Below are positions 9,545 to 18,537 of a stretch of DNA of 64,000 nt, one piece after another. The DNA is taken from contig OZ240251.1 in assembly GCA_965198285.1 (NCBI GenBank), positions 372,001 to 436,000 of the forward strand, written 5' to 3'. This stretch comes from UBA11872 sp965198285 (GTDB taxonomy: Bacteria > Chloroflexota > UBA11872). Positions within the stretch are counted from its first letter, which is position 1. The number at the start of each line of letters is the position of its first letter. The translations under genes and the position numbers were made by a program. The notes below the pieces were generated by a model. The model was not told the origin of the DNA and searched no databases. It was given only the letters and a program-made list of their open reading frames with translations.

Positions 9545-11446
9545 CTAGCCGCGCGAAACCCTGTAGATGCGTTTCCCCACGTGATCGCTGACGACCACCG
9601 CGCCGTCGGGTGCGATGACTACATCCGTGGGCCGGTCAAGGCCGGTCACGAAGGGATGGACTTCGCCGGTGTAGGTCTCGCCCTGCGGTGCCAGGCTGAC
9701 GCGCAGGACGTTGTGAGTGTAGGAACTTCGGCCCAGGCCCGGGCCCCAAGTCGCAATCAGGGCGTCGCCTTCAAAGTCGCGCGCCTGCGGGCCCGTGAAG
9801 AATGTGATGCCGGTGGCCGCAGCGTGAGCAGGCAGCGCGGCCACGGGGCCCTGGATGGGTGAATCTTCCGGCGGCTCGCCCCAGACGGTTGGATGTCCGT
9901 AGTCGCGGCCCTCGATGACGTGGTTCAGTTCGTCCGGCGCATCATCAGCCGAGCGCACTGGCACATCCGGGGCGTTGTCGGTGCAGAAGAGTTCGCCGTC
10001 CGGCGCGAACGCCAGATCGAACGGGTTCCTGAATCCTCTGGCCACGACCTCGACGTTTGAGCCGTCCGGCGTGATGCGCAGAATCGTGCCGGAGAGGTCG
10101 GTCTCCGGCTCTTCGCCGAGGTTGCTGGTGCTGCCGACAGCCACATAGAGCAGACCATCCGGTCCGGCGACGATGCCGTTGTTGCGATGGAGCAGCTCGG
10201 CCCGTTCCGGCAGGCCCGTCACGATTTCCACGGACTCGTCAGCCGCGCCCGTACCGCTGGTGTCGCGCAGGCGGATGATCTTCTGTCGCACCGAGGCGTA
10301 CACGGCATCCCCCAGGAATGCGATGCCGCGAGGTTCATCCACGCCCAGCGGATCCAGCCCCTGGGCAAAGGCGACCGGAGCATGGGCGCCGGGGACGCCG
10401 GCATGCGTGAGGATCGAGTTGTTCGACATCGCCAGGTAGAGCCGGTCGTCAGGCCCAAAGGCCAGGGCGACCGGCAGGCCGAGTTCGGCCGTATCGAGCA
10501 GCTTCGAGATGGTGAAGCCCGCCGGGGCCCGCGGCGCACCCGTGGCGATCACCCCACGGCGACGTTCGAGCGGCTCCAGTTCAATCCCGTCGCCAGCCTT
10601 CAGCGGGCTGGCGGAACGGAAGCTTCGGATCAGCGTCCACAGGCCAGCGGGGTAGGCGCCATTGCGCAGCACGTCACCGCTAAGCCGCAGACGTACCGGT
10701 TCAAACCGGCCAGGCGCGAATTCCAGCACCCCAGCCTGGAAGTACTGCCGGATAACGCCCGCCTCGGCCGTCGGGTCGATCACGGTGCCCGGAGCGCCGG
10801 TGTCGAGGCGCGCCTCGGTCTTGGGGAACCCAAGACTTGCTGCGCCGCCCAGTTCCAGAAACGCGTCCAAGAATCCGATGTCGTCGCCCTCGACGGATTG
10901 GTTCGACACCACGTGGCCGAAGGGACCGACGGCCATGCCTCCGAAGGGGTTCGTCATTCCGGCTTCGACGCCGAGATCGGGACTTCCGTCCAGGCCGCCG
11001 CCGATGAAGTCCCAGGCCAACCGCGGCACCGGTTCGGCATCGGGCGCGTCGCCGGACCACTCCATCACACCGCGCTGGAAGTACTGGACCAGCGCGCCGT
11101 TCTCAATCAGAGGTTCGGAGACGGCGTGACCCCAGCGCCGCAGCCCGCCCGAGGCGGTGTAGTAGGTCAGCAGCGAGGCCGCGTGCGAAACGCCGTCAAG
11201 GTTGACGGTCAGATCGGCAATGTTGTGGCCGAGCGCTGAATCGAACGTCACGCGGCGCACCGTGACGCCGCCAAGACCGGCCAACGCGACGGTGCGGCGC
11301 GTCAGGACGGCCGGCAGGCTCAGCGCCGCGACGGCCAGCAGTGCGCGGCGGCCGATTCGGCGGCCGGCGGACGCTACACGCACGGCAGGCGGGACAAGCT
11401 GCGAACCACGGTGGGTGAGGGGAACGCGCAATAGTAGCGAGACCAA
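9545..11446 (-). CDS. Exported beta-propeller protein, glucose/sorbosone dehydrogenase-like
   Basis: A 633-residue protein. The N-terminus has a basic stretch with paired arginines and a hydrophobic segment (about 30-55), consistent with export, possibly by Tat. Residues about 90-290 hold two LGFP-like segments (VQYFQRGVMEW and IRQYFQAGVLEF). From about 320 onward an NHL/SGL-type propeller reads GLPVALAFGPDDRLYLA, RGIAFLGDAVYAS, NPFDLAFAPDGELFCTDN and RPTDVVIAPDGAVVVSDH, as in PQQ-type sugar dehydrogenases. A role as an extracellular sugar oxidoreductase is family-based; cofactor residues were not traced. It is divergently oriented to the DUF3105 gene with a 48-nt gap. Confidence 0.8.
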   Translation of the reverse strand: MVSLLLRVPLTHRGSQLVPPAVRVASAGRRIGRRALLAVAALSLPAVLTRRTVALAGLGGVTVRRVTFDSALGHNIADLTVNLDGVSHAASLLTYYTASGGLRRWGHAVSEPLIENGALVQYFQRGVMEWSGDAPDAEPVPRLAWDFIGGGLDGSPDLGVEAGMTNPFGGMAVGPFGHVVSNQSVEGDDIGFLDAFLELGGAASLGFPKTEARLDTGAPGTVIDPTAEAGVIRQYFQAGVLEFAPGRFEPVRLRLSGDVLRNGAYPAGLWTLIRSFRSASPLKAGDGIELEPLERRRGVIATGAPRAPAGFTISKLLDTAELGLPVALAFGPDDRLYLAMSNNSILTHAGVPGAHAPVAFAQGLDPLGVDEPRGIAFLGDAVYASVRQKIIRLRDTSGTGAADESVEIVTGLPERAELLHRNNGIVAGPDGLLYVAVGSTSNLGEEPETDLSGTILRITPDGSNVEVVARGFRNPFDLAFAPDGELFCTDNAPDVPVRSADDAPDELNHVIEGRDYGHPTVWGEPPEDSPIQGPVAALPAHAAATGITFFTGPQARDFEGDALIATWGPGLGRSSYTHNVLRVSLAPQGETYTGEVHPFVTGLDRPTDVVIAPDGAVVVSDHVGKRIYRVSRG

Positions 11447-11494
11447 CGCACGGCTTCCCTATACTCGCGGCACTCCACCCGAAGGTGAACCCGT

Positions 11495-12163
11495 ATGGCA
11501 TCGCGCCGCCGCCGCCGCACCCGCCGCCAGGACAGCGGCCAATCCAGCCCCGCACGCAGCGGGAACCGCGCGTCGAACACGGGCAAGAGCAGTCAGCGCA
11601 AGCAGCGCAAGAGCGGTCAGTCCGAGCAGCGCAAGGGCGGTCTGAGCCGCGGCTTCTGGTTGTACATGCTGGCGGTGATGGCCGTCTTCATCCCGCTCAA
11701 CCTGTATTGCTTGAATCAGGTCAACCCGCCCGGCCCCGGCGAAGCGACCGACGAGCAGGCGGCGACGATTCTGAACTCCGTCAACGACCCGCACGAGCCC
11801 TACGCCACCGACCCGCCCACCTCGGGACCACACGTGGCCCAATTGGCCGGGCACGGCTACCGCGCCGACACCCTGCCGGACGAGATTCAGGTCGCGAACC
11901 TCTCGCGCGGCTTTGTCATCGTCCACTTCAGCAGCGTCGCGCCGGACGCCGACATGCGGCAACTGGCCGCGGAGTTCGAGGGGCACGACGTGATCGTGCA
12001 GCCGGATGCCAACTTGCCGGCCGAAACGGCGGTGGCGCTGACAGCCTGGGGCCGCATCGAGCACCTGGAGTCCTACGACAAGGGGCGCATCTACAACTTT
12101 GTGCGCAACTACGCCGGCCTCGGCCAACCCGGGGCGGCGGCGTCCGGCGGAGGCGGCGGCTAG
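11495..12163 (+). CDS. DUF3105 family membrane-anchored protein
   Basis: A 222-residue protein. The first 50 residues are Arg/Ser/Lys/Gln-rich, followed by one transmembrane segment (about 53-72) and an extracytoplasmic domain with the DUF3105 signature YATDPPTSGPHVA and a later LTAWGRIEHLESYD. A glycine-rich tail ends it. DUF3105 proteins have no defined biochemical role. Its TAG stop sits in a CTAG palindrome that also supplies the stop of the convergent glycoside hydrolase, giving a 4-bp tail-to-tail overlap. Confidence 0.85.
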   Translation: MASRRRRRTRRQDSGQSSPARSGNRASNTGKSSQRKQRKSGQSEQRKGGLSRGFWLYMLAVMAVFIPLNLYCLNQVNPPGPGEATDEQAATILNSVNDPHEPYATDPPTSGPHVAQLAGHGYRADTLPDEIQVANLSRGFVIVHFSSVAPDADMRQLAAEFEGHDVIVQPDANLPAETAVALTAWGRIEHLESYDKGRIYNFVRNYAGLGQPGAAASGGGGG

Positions 12164-15100
12164 CCCACGCGCAATTGGACAGGGCCGAGCAGCCCAGAGA
12201 TGAGCGACTCGGCTTCGATGTTGTCCTCGTGCCAGTAGCGGTGCCAGGGGTTGCCCATCTTCGTCTCGTCCCTCTTCCAGCGCATTTCGTTGGCGTAGAG
12301 GTTGCTTACCCGCACGCGCAGGCTGTTGGATCCGGTCTGCACAGAGCCGCTGAGGTCGAACCCATAGGGCGGCCAAAGCCGGACGTCGACCCGCCGGTTG
12401 TTGACGTAGACCTCGGCGTGATGCCGCACCTCGCCCAAGTCCAGCGTGACTATCGAATTCGCCTGTTCGGCCGTGAGCTCGAAGCTGCGCTCGTAAACGC
12501 CGGTGCCCGAATACCAGCCGTATCCGAAGTTCGCCCACGGCTGCAGGGCGATGGTGGTGGGCCGCGTAAAGAGGGCCAGCGGCGCCAGGATCCCGTTGGA
12601 GAAGTCGGCCGCCTCGATCTCGACGGTGAGCGTTCTGCCGGTGGTGATGTTGTAGATGCCCTGAATGTCGGGCGTTCGTTCACGGACGTCCACATACACC
12701 TTGTGGGTGCCCTTGATGTTCGGGATGCCGATCCCGACGCACCCGGCCGGTAGGCGCTGGCGGTACACGAGCGTGCGGGGAAATGCGACCGGCTCGCCCA
12801 GCAGCGGAATGTGCCGCCAGGGCTCCACGGGCGGACGCCCCCGCTCCCAGGTGACCAGCGGCGTGTCGCGCTCGTAGGCCAGACCCGTCCACATTTCGCT
12901 GGGCGTCGCCTGCACCTCCCACGACTCGTCGGACACGATGACAATGGAGCCGCCCGAGCGCAGGTCGATCTGCCCTTCGAACAGGAACGAAATCGGCGCG
13001 TCGGACACGCACTCCACGTCGGCGACGATGGTGTTCTGGCCCGGCCTGAGGTAGGGCATGATGTTGTAGGTAACGGGGCTGGACCAGTCCTCGGACTCGC
13101 CAAGCTGCGTGCCGTTCATGTAGACCGTGACGCGGTCCACACCCACGAACGTCGCCCACGCTTTAATCGGCGGCTCGGTGATTTCGATCGACCGCCGGAA
13201 CCGCAGGCGCCGGTGCTGATCGCTGGTGCGCTTAACGGCCCATCCGCCGTGCTTGCGAACGCCGGTGATCCAACTGGCTCGCCAGTTGCCGATGGTGTCG
13301 GCTCCAGCCCGCGCTAGCCAGGTCTCCGGCCAGTCGGAGTCGTCGTACAGCGGGTCACGTAGCTGCTCCAAGCGGCCCGCGCCCAACGTAAAGCTGGCGA
13401 CCCGCATCACGGGCAGCTCAAACCGCCGGATCGACCCCTGGCCGGTCAGGGTCCCGCCGTCAAGCGTAAAGGTCCAATCGGTCTTGAAGTCCAGGCCCTT
13501 CGTCTGCGTCTTCTTGGGCCGCGAAGCCCGACGCCTCGAGGGTCGGACGGACGTGTCGAGCACGACGAAGCGGGCGGCGTGCGGCGGTAGCTCCAACGCG
13601 AAGCGACGCCGCCCGCGCGAGCCGGTAATCGACAGCGCAGTGGTCTCGCCGGTCTCAGGGTTCCAGACCTCGGGGCGACCTGGCACGTCGGTCCTGACCG
13701 TGGCCGTCGTGTCGGAATTAGAGCGGTTGACGACCATGAGCACCTCGGCACCGTCCAGCCGCCGTGGGACGACGATCACGTCAGACTCGCAGTCGACCGT
13801 GGTTCCCGGCGACAGGATCTTCGCGATGCGCTTGAGCGCCGCCGGCAGCCGCTCGGGAACCTTATATGTCCGGCCCTTGCCAACGGCCGCGCCCTTTGCC
13901 GTAGACGAGGCGTCGCTAAAGAGCGTGCCTATGGCTCGCGTGACCGGACGATGCCTCCAGCCGCCGTCGCTACTGCCCGATGGACATTCGCCCATCACGA
14001 TAAGATCGCCGCCCGAACGGGCGAACGCGCCCAGACGGCGCATAGCCTGCGGTCCAATGACTGGCGTGGGCGGCAGGATCAGGGTCGTAATTGTGAGCGA
14101 ACCCTGGCGCAGCCGGCCGTTCTCCAGGCGTGCCTGGCCGTGACTGACAAAGCGCTCGTCCACGATATGCACATCGACGCTGGCGTCGGCCAGCCCGTCG
14201 ATCAGGCCTTCGTAGGTGGCGGCAATCTCGCGGGCGCGGGCGTTGGGACGTCCGTCCGCGGTGTTGGCGGCAATGCTGGTCCAGGGGTAGAGCACGCCGA
14301 CCGTGGTTGCGGCCCTGGATTGACCTACAACGGCGGACAGGCGGGCGATGTAGTCGGACAGACCCTTGAAGTGCGGCCAGTAGGGGTTCTGGTGCCCCAG
14401 GCTGGCTGGCCAATCGTCGGCGGCTTCGGCGGTGGCCATCGAATAGAACAGCCCGTGGAGTACCTGCATGTTCACGCCATACGCGGCCAGCAAGTTGGCG
14501 CCGTGCCGTACTTCGTCCAGCGTGACGCCCCAGCCGGCGCCGCCAAATGCCTCGGACATCACGCGCTTTCGCCCCGTCATGGCGGCGATGGATGCGGCCG
14601 GTCTGACTTCCGCTGCCTGTACCGTGCGCGGCCGGTCGTACCGGAAGCCGTGATGGTCCGTGCCCGGAATTGTGAGATGTCGCATGCCGCGGAAATAGTC
14701 GCCTTGCCGGGCCGGGTGGGAAGCTACGTGCTCTTCGGTGTGGCCCGTCCACTCCAAACCATGGCGGCGGCACCAGGCCCCGATCTGTGCGAACCAAGCC
14801 TCTTCGTATAACGCGGCCACGGTGTCGTAGAAGTCGCAACGAACCTTGACGGTGGAGTTCCCGCCCCGCAGCACCAGTAGCGGGAGGGACGTGAGCAGGT
14901 CGTAGCCCTTGTCCCGCTTGAAGCGGGCCGGGAGGTCGTCGGTCCAGGGCATCGGCTCGGCGGTGATATACGGCTCGTCGAAGAAGACGCCGGGAATGCC
15001 GTCGCCGAATGCCGACTTGTGGCGCTCGGCGTAGCGTTCGTAGGCGGCGTCCAGGAACACCTTGACGGTTGCTGGACGCAGGTAGTCGATACGGTCGTCA

Positions 15101-15681
15101 ATCGTGCTGACCGAGAAGCTCACCACGCGCCAGACGCCCTCGGGGCAGGACCACGTATTGAGTTTGGTCACGTCTACCAGGGTCTCGGGGTCCAGGTCCC
15201 CGTCGGCGTCGAGCTGGGCCGCCACCTGAACCAGGGGCATCCCCGTGGGGTAGCGGCCTTCCAGCGCAACCTCGGCCGGACCTTCAGCCTCGTGGATCAT
15301 GCGGGTGAGGGACTTGGCGTAGTGCTGGCTGTCCTGCGACAGGACGGCGGATTCGGTCTGCCCGTTGCGCCCGTGGGGCGAACCGGCGGGGCCGCTGGGC
15401 CAAGCGTATTCGTCGTAGATCCAGGTCTTCAGCCCGGCGTCCCGACCCTTGCGAACGACGTAGTCGACCGCATCCCACCACCGCTCGCCGAAGTAAGGCG
15501 TTTGCAAGCTCTCGCGCGCGTGCATGAAGACGCCACCGATGCCCTTGTCGGCGAATTCCTGAATCTGGCGGCCAAGCTCGGCTTCGTGCAGCCGGCCGTT
15601 CCAGAACCAGAGAGCCAACGGCGCGTATTCGCGGTCCGGCCGGACAAAGGCCGTTCGCAGACGATCAAGTGCTCGGCTCAC
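12160..15681 (-). CDS. Large GH106-like glycoside hydrolase (alpha-L-rhamnosidase type)
   Basis: A 1,173-residue enzyme. The N-terminal (beta/alpha) barrel begins APLALWFWNGRL, followed by GIGGVFMHARESLQTPYFG and TWIYDEYAWPSG, the hallmark of GH106-like alpha-L-rhamnosidases and relatives. The central part has FFDEPYI and VMSEAFGGAGWG segments that could hold acidic catalytic residues. The C-terminal third contains beta-sandwich, GH2-sugar-binding-like domains (RRLRFRRSIEITEP, VYVNNRRVDVRLWPPYGFDLS). No signal peptide is obvious. The start is taken as the GTG at 15679-15681 with AGGA upstream; an ATG 39 nt further upstream is possible. Activity on rhamnose-containing glycans is inferred from family resemblance only. 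Confidence 0.75.
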   Translation of the reverse strand: MSRALDRLRTAFVRPDREYAPLALWFWNGRLHEAELGRQIQEFADKGIGGVFMHARESLQTPYFGERWWDAVDYVVRKGRDAGLKTWIYDEYAWPSGPAGSPHGRNGQTESAVLSQDSQHYAKSLTRMIHEAEGPAEVALEGRYPTGMPLVQVAAQLDADGDLDPETLVDVTKLNTWSCPEGVWRVVSFSVSTIDDRIDYLRPATVKVFLDAAYERYAERHKSAFGDGIPGVFFDEPYITAEPMPWTDDLPARFKRDKGYDLLTSLPLLVLRGGNSTVKVRCDFYDTVAALYEEAWFAQIGAWCRRHGLEWTGHTEEHVASHPARQGDYFRGMRHLTIPGTDHHGFRYDRPRTVQAAEVRPAASIAAMTGRKRVMSEAFGGAGWGVTLDEVRHGANLLAAYGVNMQVLHGLFYSMATAEAADDWPASLGHQNPYWPHFKGLSDYIARLSAVVGQSRAATTVGVLYPWTSIAANTADGRPNARAREIAATYEGLIDGLADASVDVHIVDERFVSHGQARLENGRLRQGSLTITTLILPPTPVIGPQAMRRLGAFARSGGDLIVMGECPSGSSDGGWRHRPVTRAIGTLFSDASSTAKGAAVGKGRTYKVPERLPAALKRIAKILSPGTTVDCESDVIVVPRRLDGAEVLMVVNRSNSDTTATVRTDVPGRPEVWNPETGETTALSITGSRGRRRFALELPPHAARFVVLDTSVRPSRRRASRPKKTQTKGLDFKTDWTFTLDGGTLTGQGSIRRFELPVMRVASFTLGAGRLEQLRDPLYDDSDWPETWLARAGADTIGNWRASWITGVRKHGGWAVKRTSDQHRRLRFRRSIEITEPPIKAWATFVGVDRVTVYMNGTQLGESEDWSSPVTYNIMPYLRPGQNTIVADVECVSDAPISFLFEGQIDLRSGGSIVIVSDESWEVQATPSEMWTGLAYERDTPLVTWERGRPPVEPWRHIPLLGEPVAFPRTLVYRQRLPAGCVGIGIPNIKGTHKVYVDVRERTPDIQGIYNITTGRTLTVEIEAADFSNGILAPLALFTRPTTIALQPWANFGYGWYSGTGVYERSFELTAEQANSIVTLDLGEVRHHAEVYVNNRRVDVRLWPPYGFDLSGSVQTGSNSLRVRVSNLYANEMRWKRDETKMGNPWHRYWHEDNIEAESLISGLLGPVQLRVG

Positions 15682-16019
15682 AGTGGTGTAGTCCTGACAG
15701 AGCGCGCGGCCAGCGCGCACAGGCGGGTCATCGTCAGCGCCGACGCGTACTCAGGGGGCGCAACGTGTGGGTAGTAGGTGCTCGGAAGAGCGTGCCGGAG
15801 CGGCACAAGGTGACAATTATAGGAACAGGCGCCGAATCACGCCAAATCGCTTGACATAAAATCGGTATTGGCGCTCATCACGCAAGATCTTCCCTGCGCC
15901 GCCACCGCTGGTCCGCGGCAGGTTTGCCGTCGGCCAGCGGTGGCGGCGTGCAGATCCCACGGCCGCCGAGCGCCTGGACGTTGGGCGGATGGATACGCGC
16001 CGGACGTCGCTGCGCTGCC
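15682..16019. other. Intergenic stretch without a gene
   Basis: It contains the putative promoter described separately and a small GTGCCG-GAG-CGGCAC hairpin at 15792-15806. No protein-like reading frame is convincing on either strand. Confidence 0.6.
15816..15845 (-). promoter_or_regulatory. Putative promoter of the GH106-like gene
   Basis: On the minus strand TTGGCG (15845-15840) is followed after 18 nt by a perfect TATAAT (15821-15816), about 135 nt upstream of the GTG start. A GTGCCG-GAG-CGGCAC hairpin lies in the predicted leader. Confidence 0.35.
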
Positions 16020-17240
16020 CTATTCCACCGGCCAGCCGTCGGGCACGTCGTTGGCGTCCAGGGCAGACTGAATGGCGGCCGCGGCGTCAGTGGTCACCCA
16101 CCCGTTCCAGACGCCGGGGCTGCTCTTCAGCCACCAGAGGGCCGCGTCGTTGGTGTTTGCGTCGGGGTTTTCCCGCTGCCATTGGGCAATAGCGCTATAG
16201 ACCTCGATGTTGAGGCCCCAGGCCCTCAGCATCTCCACCACGTCGGGCGCCGAGGTAACAACATCGGGATGCACCGCGATCAGGATCGTGGCGTCTTCAT
16301 ACGCGCACGCCTTGGTGGTGAACCAGCATTCGTCGCTGTATTCGGGCTCTTTGAGCCGCACGAGGTCCAGCACCAGGGACGGGTCGTTGGTGCCCCACTG
16401 GTAACCGAGCCAGGGTTCGCCCCGCTCATACGCGCCGTACAGGTCGGCGTTCCCCGCCGCACCGTCCCCGGGATTTACAATTTGCACGTGATCGGAGAGA
16501 CCATAGGCCTCAATTTGCGCGGCATTCACCGCTTCGCAGGCCCAGCCGATCACACACGACACGAGGCGAGCTTTGTCTCCGGTTTCCGTCGTCCGGAACA
16601 ACGCCTTGTACTTTTCTTCTTTCAGGTCCTCAACGCTGTCCAAGTCCGGATACTCCTCTTGGAGATAGGCCGGTATCACGAACGAGGACTGCCAGTCTTT
16701 GCCCAGGCTATGACCTATGGAGACCACTTCGCCTGCGGCCAGCGCCTCCGCCCAGGCTTCATCCTGGTTAGGCAGCCAGATTTCCATCGTGATGTGGGTG
16801 TCACCGCGACGAAGGCCCTGGAATAAGGGAAGGGTGGCGCCGAACACCACGTCCGTCGGATAGCCGTAACCTTTCTCTACAATGTACTGAGCAATCCGAT
16901 TCTGTATCTGGGCACTGCCCCAGTTAAGGTCGCTGAAGATGAGGCTTGGTTTTTCTCTGGGAGGCGGGGTGACCTCGACGATTTTCTCGACAACAACTTC
17001 CTGCCTCACAACCTTCTCAACCACTCTGTCGACCGGAACTTCCTTGACAACCTGCCTCTCAACCACTCTCTCGACCGGAACTTCCTTCACAACTTGCTTC
17101 ACAACCTCGACCGGAACTTCCTTCACAATCTCGACCGGAACCTCAACGGTCTTGGTTTCCCCGCACGCAGCCGCGATAAGGCCGCCCGCAATGCCCAGCG
17201 CTCCCACCCGCAAAATTCGGCGTCTGCTCACAGATTTCAT
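16020..17240 (-). CDS. Glycine betaine/proline ABC transporter substrate-binding lipoprotein
   Basis: A 406-residue secreted protein. It starts MKSVSRRRILRVGALG, a Tat-like arginine motif, with a lipobox-like cysteine at GLIAAACGE. A 60-residue linker of V-P-V-E, V-K-E and V-V-E repeats follows, as often seen in Chloroflexota binding proteins, then an OpuAC/ProX-type domain (FSDLNWGSAQIQNRIAQYI, VTMEIWLPNQDEAW-like segments, WACEAVNAAQIEAYGL). It delivers quaternary ammonium osmoprotectants to the adjacent permease/ATPase. It lies 227 nt downstream of the permease stop, with a hairpin between. Confidence 0.9.
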   Translation of the reverse strand: MKSVSRRRILRVGALGIAGGLIAAACGETKTVEVPVEIVKEVPVEVVKQVVKEVPVERVVERQVVKEVPVDRVVEKVVRQEVVVEKIVEVTPPPREKPSLIFSDLNWGSAQIQNRIAQYIVEKGYGYPTDVVFGATLPLFQGLRRGDTHITMEIWLPNQDEAWAEALAAGEVVSIGHSLGKDWQSSFVIPAYLQEEYPDLDSVEDLKEEKYKALFRTTETGDKARLVSCVIGWACEAVNAAQIEAYGLSDHVQIVNPGDGAAGNADLYGAYERGEPWLGYQWGTNDPSLVLDLVRLKEPEYSDECWFTTKACAYEDATILIAVHPDVVTSAPDVVEMLRAWGLNIEVYSAIAQWQRENPDANTNDAALWWLKSSPGVWNGWVTTDAAAAIQSALDANDVPDGWPVE

Positions 17241-17316
17241 GGCAAAACCCCCACTTCACGCATGACAGCCAGGGCGAATCTACGTTGCATCTGGCTGTCG
17301 CAACGAGCTACGCACT

Positions 17317-17371
17317 CTAAGATTACGAGTGCCCGTGCAGATTGCAAACGGCACCCGCGCCATAATCTTAG
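17317..17371 (-). promoter_or_regulatory. Intercistronic stem-loop in the betaine transporter operon
   Basis: CTAAGATTA (17317-17325) pairs perfectly with TAATCTTAG (17363-17371), and an inner GTGCC/GGCAC stem lies within the loop. It sits between the permease and substrate-binding genes. It could stabilise the downstream mRNA, giving more binding protein than permease, a common need in such operons. It lacks a T-run after the stem, so simple termination is less likely. Confidence 0.45.
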
Positions 17372-17467
17372 CAGGATAAGATGGAATTGTCAAATAAAGA
17401 CGCGCGACGACTAATCAATGTCAAACAATGTATTGTCGCCCCTCGCGGCGCTGCCCGTTTGACTCAA

Positions 17468-18535
17468 TTAACCTACGGATCGCAGCATCGCCTGCCGTCT
17501 CCGGGAAACAGCTTGCGTAAGTCGGTCAATGACGATGGCGAGAAACACGATGGACAGTCCGGCAATCGCGCCGTTGCCCGGCTGATTCTTCTGAAGAGCC
17601 CGCAGCACGTTGTCGCCCAGACCGCCGGCGGCCACCATGCTGGCGATGGTCACCATGGACAGGGCCATCAGGGTGGTCTGATTGATCCCCGCCATGATCG
17701 TCGGCAGGGCCATCGGAATCTGAACTTTCGCGAGTATTTGCAACGGTGACGCGCCGAACGACCGAACGGCTTCAATCGTTTCGCTGGGAACCTGGCGGAT
17801 CCCCAGGCTCGTCAACCGGATGACCGGCGGAACGGCGTAGATGATCGTGGCGAAGATCCCGGCTGGCTTCCCGAGGCCAAAGAACAGAATGCCCGGCAAT
17901 AGATAGACGAAACTGGGCATGGTCTGCATCGCATCCAGAATGGGGCGCATCAGGTTGTCGGCAAGCTGATTCCGCGAGCCCAGAATGCCCAGCGGGAGGC
18001 CGCTAAACACGGCAATAAACACCGCCACCATCACGAGCGCTATGGTATCGATCATGTTTTCCCACAGGCCCATAAAGCCGACGAAGAGCAGCGCGGCCGC
18101 CGTGAACCCCAACAGCCGCCATCCACCTACGGCATAGGACAGGAGCGCAAGGCTGATGATAATTGCCGGCCACGGCACCCACTTTAGACCGTTCTCAATT
18201 TGAAGCAGTACGGTGTCCACGGCCGTGCTCAGCCCGTCGAACAGCCAGCTGCCATCCTGGGTTATCCGTGTGACCGCATCGTCGATGGCTCCGCTCGTGA
18301 CATCGCGCACGGTGCGTTCCAGCGTGATGGAACCGCCGCCTGAGGTCTGAACTTCGGAGCTGGATACCGTGGTCGGAAACTCCATCTCCGTGCCCCACAG
18401 CAGCAAGCTGACGAGCAGCACGGCACCAGCCGCCGCCAGCCCGGCCAGCCAAGCGTAGTGCTGCCGAATCACGTCGAGCGGGCTGTGCGGCGATGAGATC
18501 CTCTGGTCGGGTGGCGCACTGTCAACTCGAGCCAC
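17468..18535 (-). CDS. Glycine betaine/proline ABC transporter permease
   Basis: A 355-residue permease of the ProW/OpuAB type. One N-terminal transmembrane segment (about 30-50) precedes a periplasmic stretch of about 75 residues, then about six membrane helices. The EAA-type cytoplasmic loop is recognisable around SETIEAVRSFGASPLQILAKVQIPMALPTI. PLGILGSRN and QTMPSFVYLLPGI are typical of the family. It starts 2 nt after the ATPase stop, so the two are coupled. Confidence 0.92.
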   Translation of the reverse strand: MARVDSAPPDQRISSPHSPLDVIRQHYAWLAGLAAAGAVLLVSLLLWGTEMEFPTTVSSSEVQTSGGGSITLERTVRDVTSGAIDDAVTRITQDGSWLFDGLSTAVDTVLLQIENGLKWVPWPAIIISLALLSYAVGGWRLLGFTAAALLFVGFMGLWENMIDTIALVMVAVFIAVFSGLPLGILGSRNQLADNLMRPILDAMQTMPSFVYLLPGILFFGLGKPAGIFATIIYAVPPVIRLTSLGIRQVPSETIEAVRSFGASPLQILAKVQIPMALPTIMAGINQTTLMALSMVTIASMVAAGGLGDNVLRALQKNQPGNGAIAGLSIVFLAIVIDRLTQAVSRRRQAMLRSVG

Positions 18536-18537
18536 GT

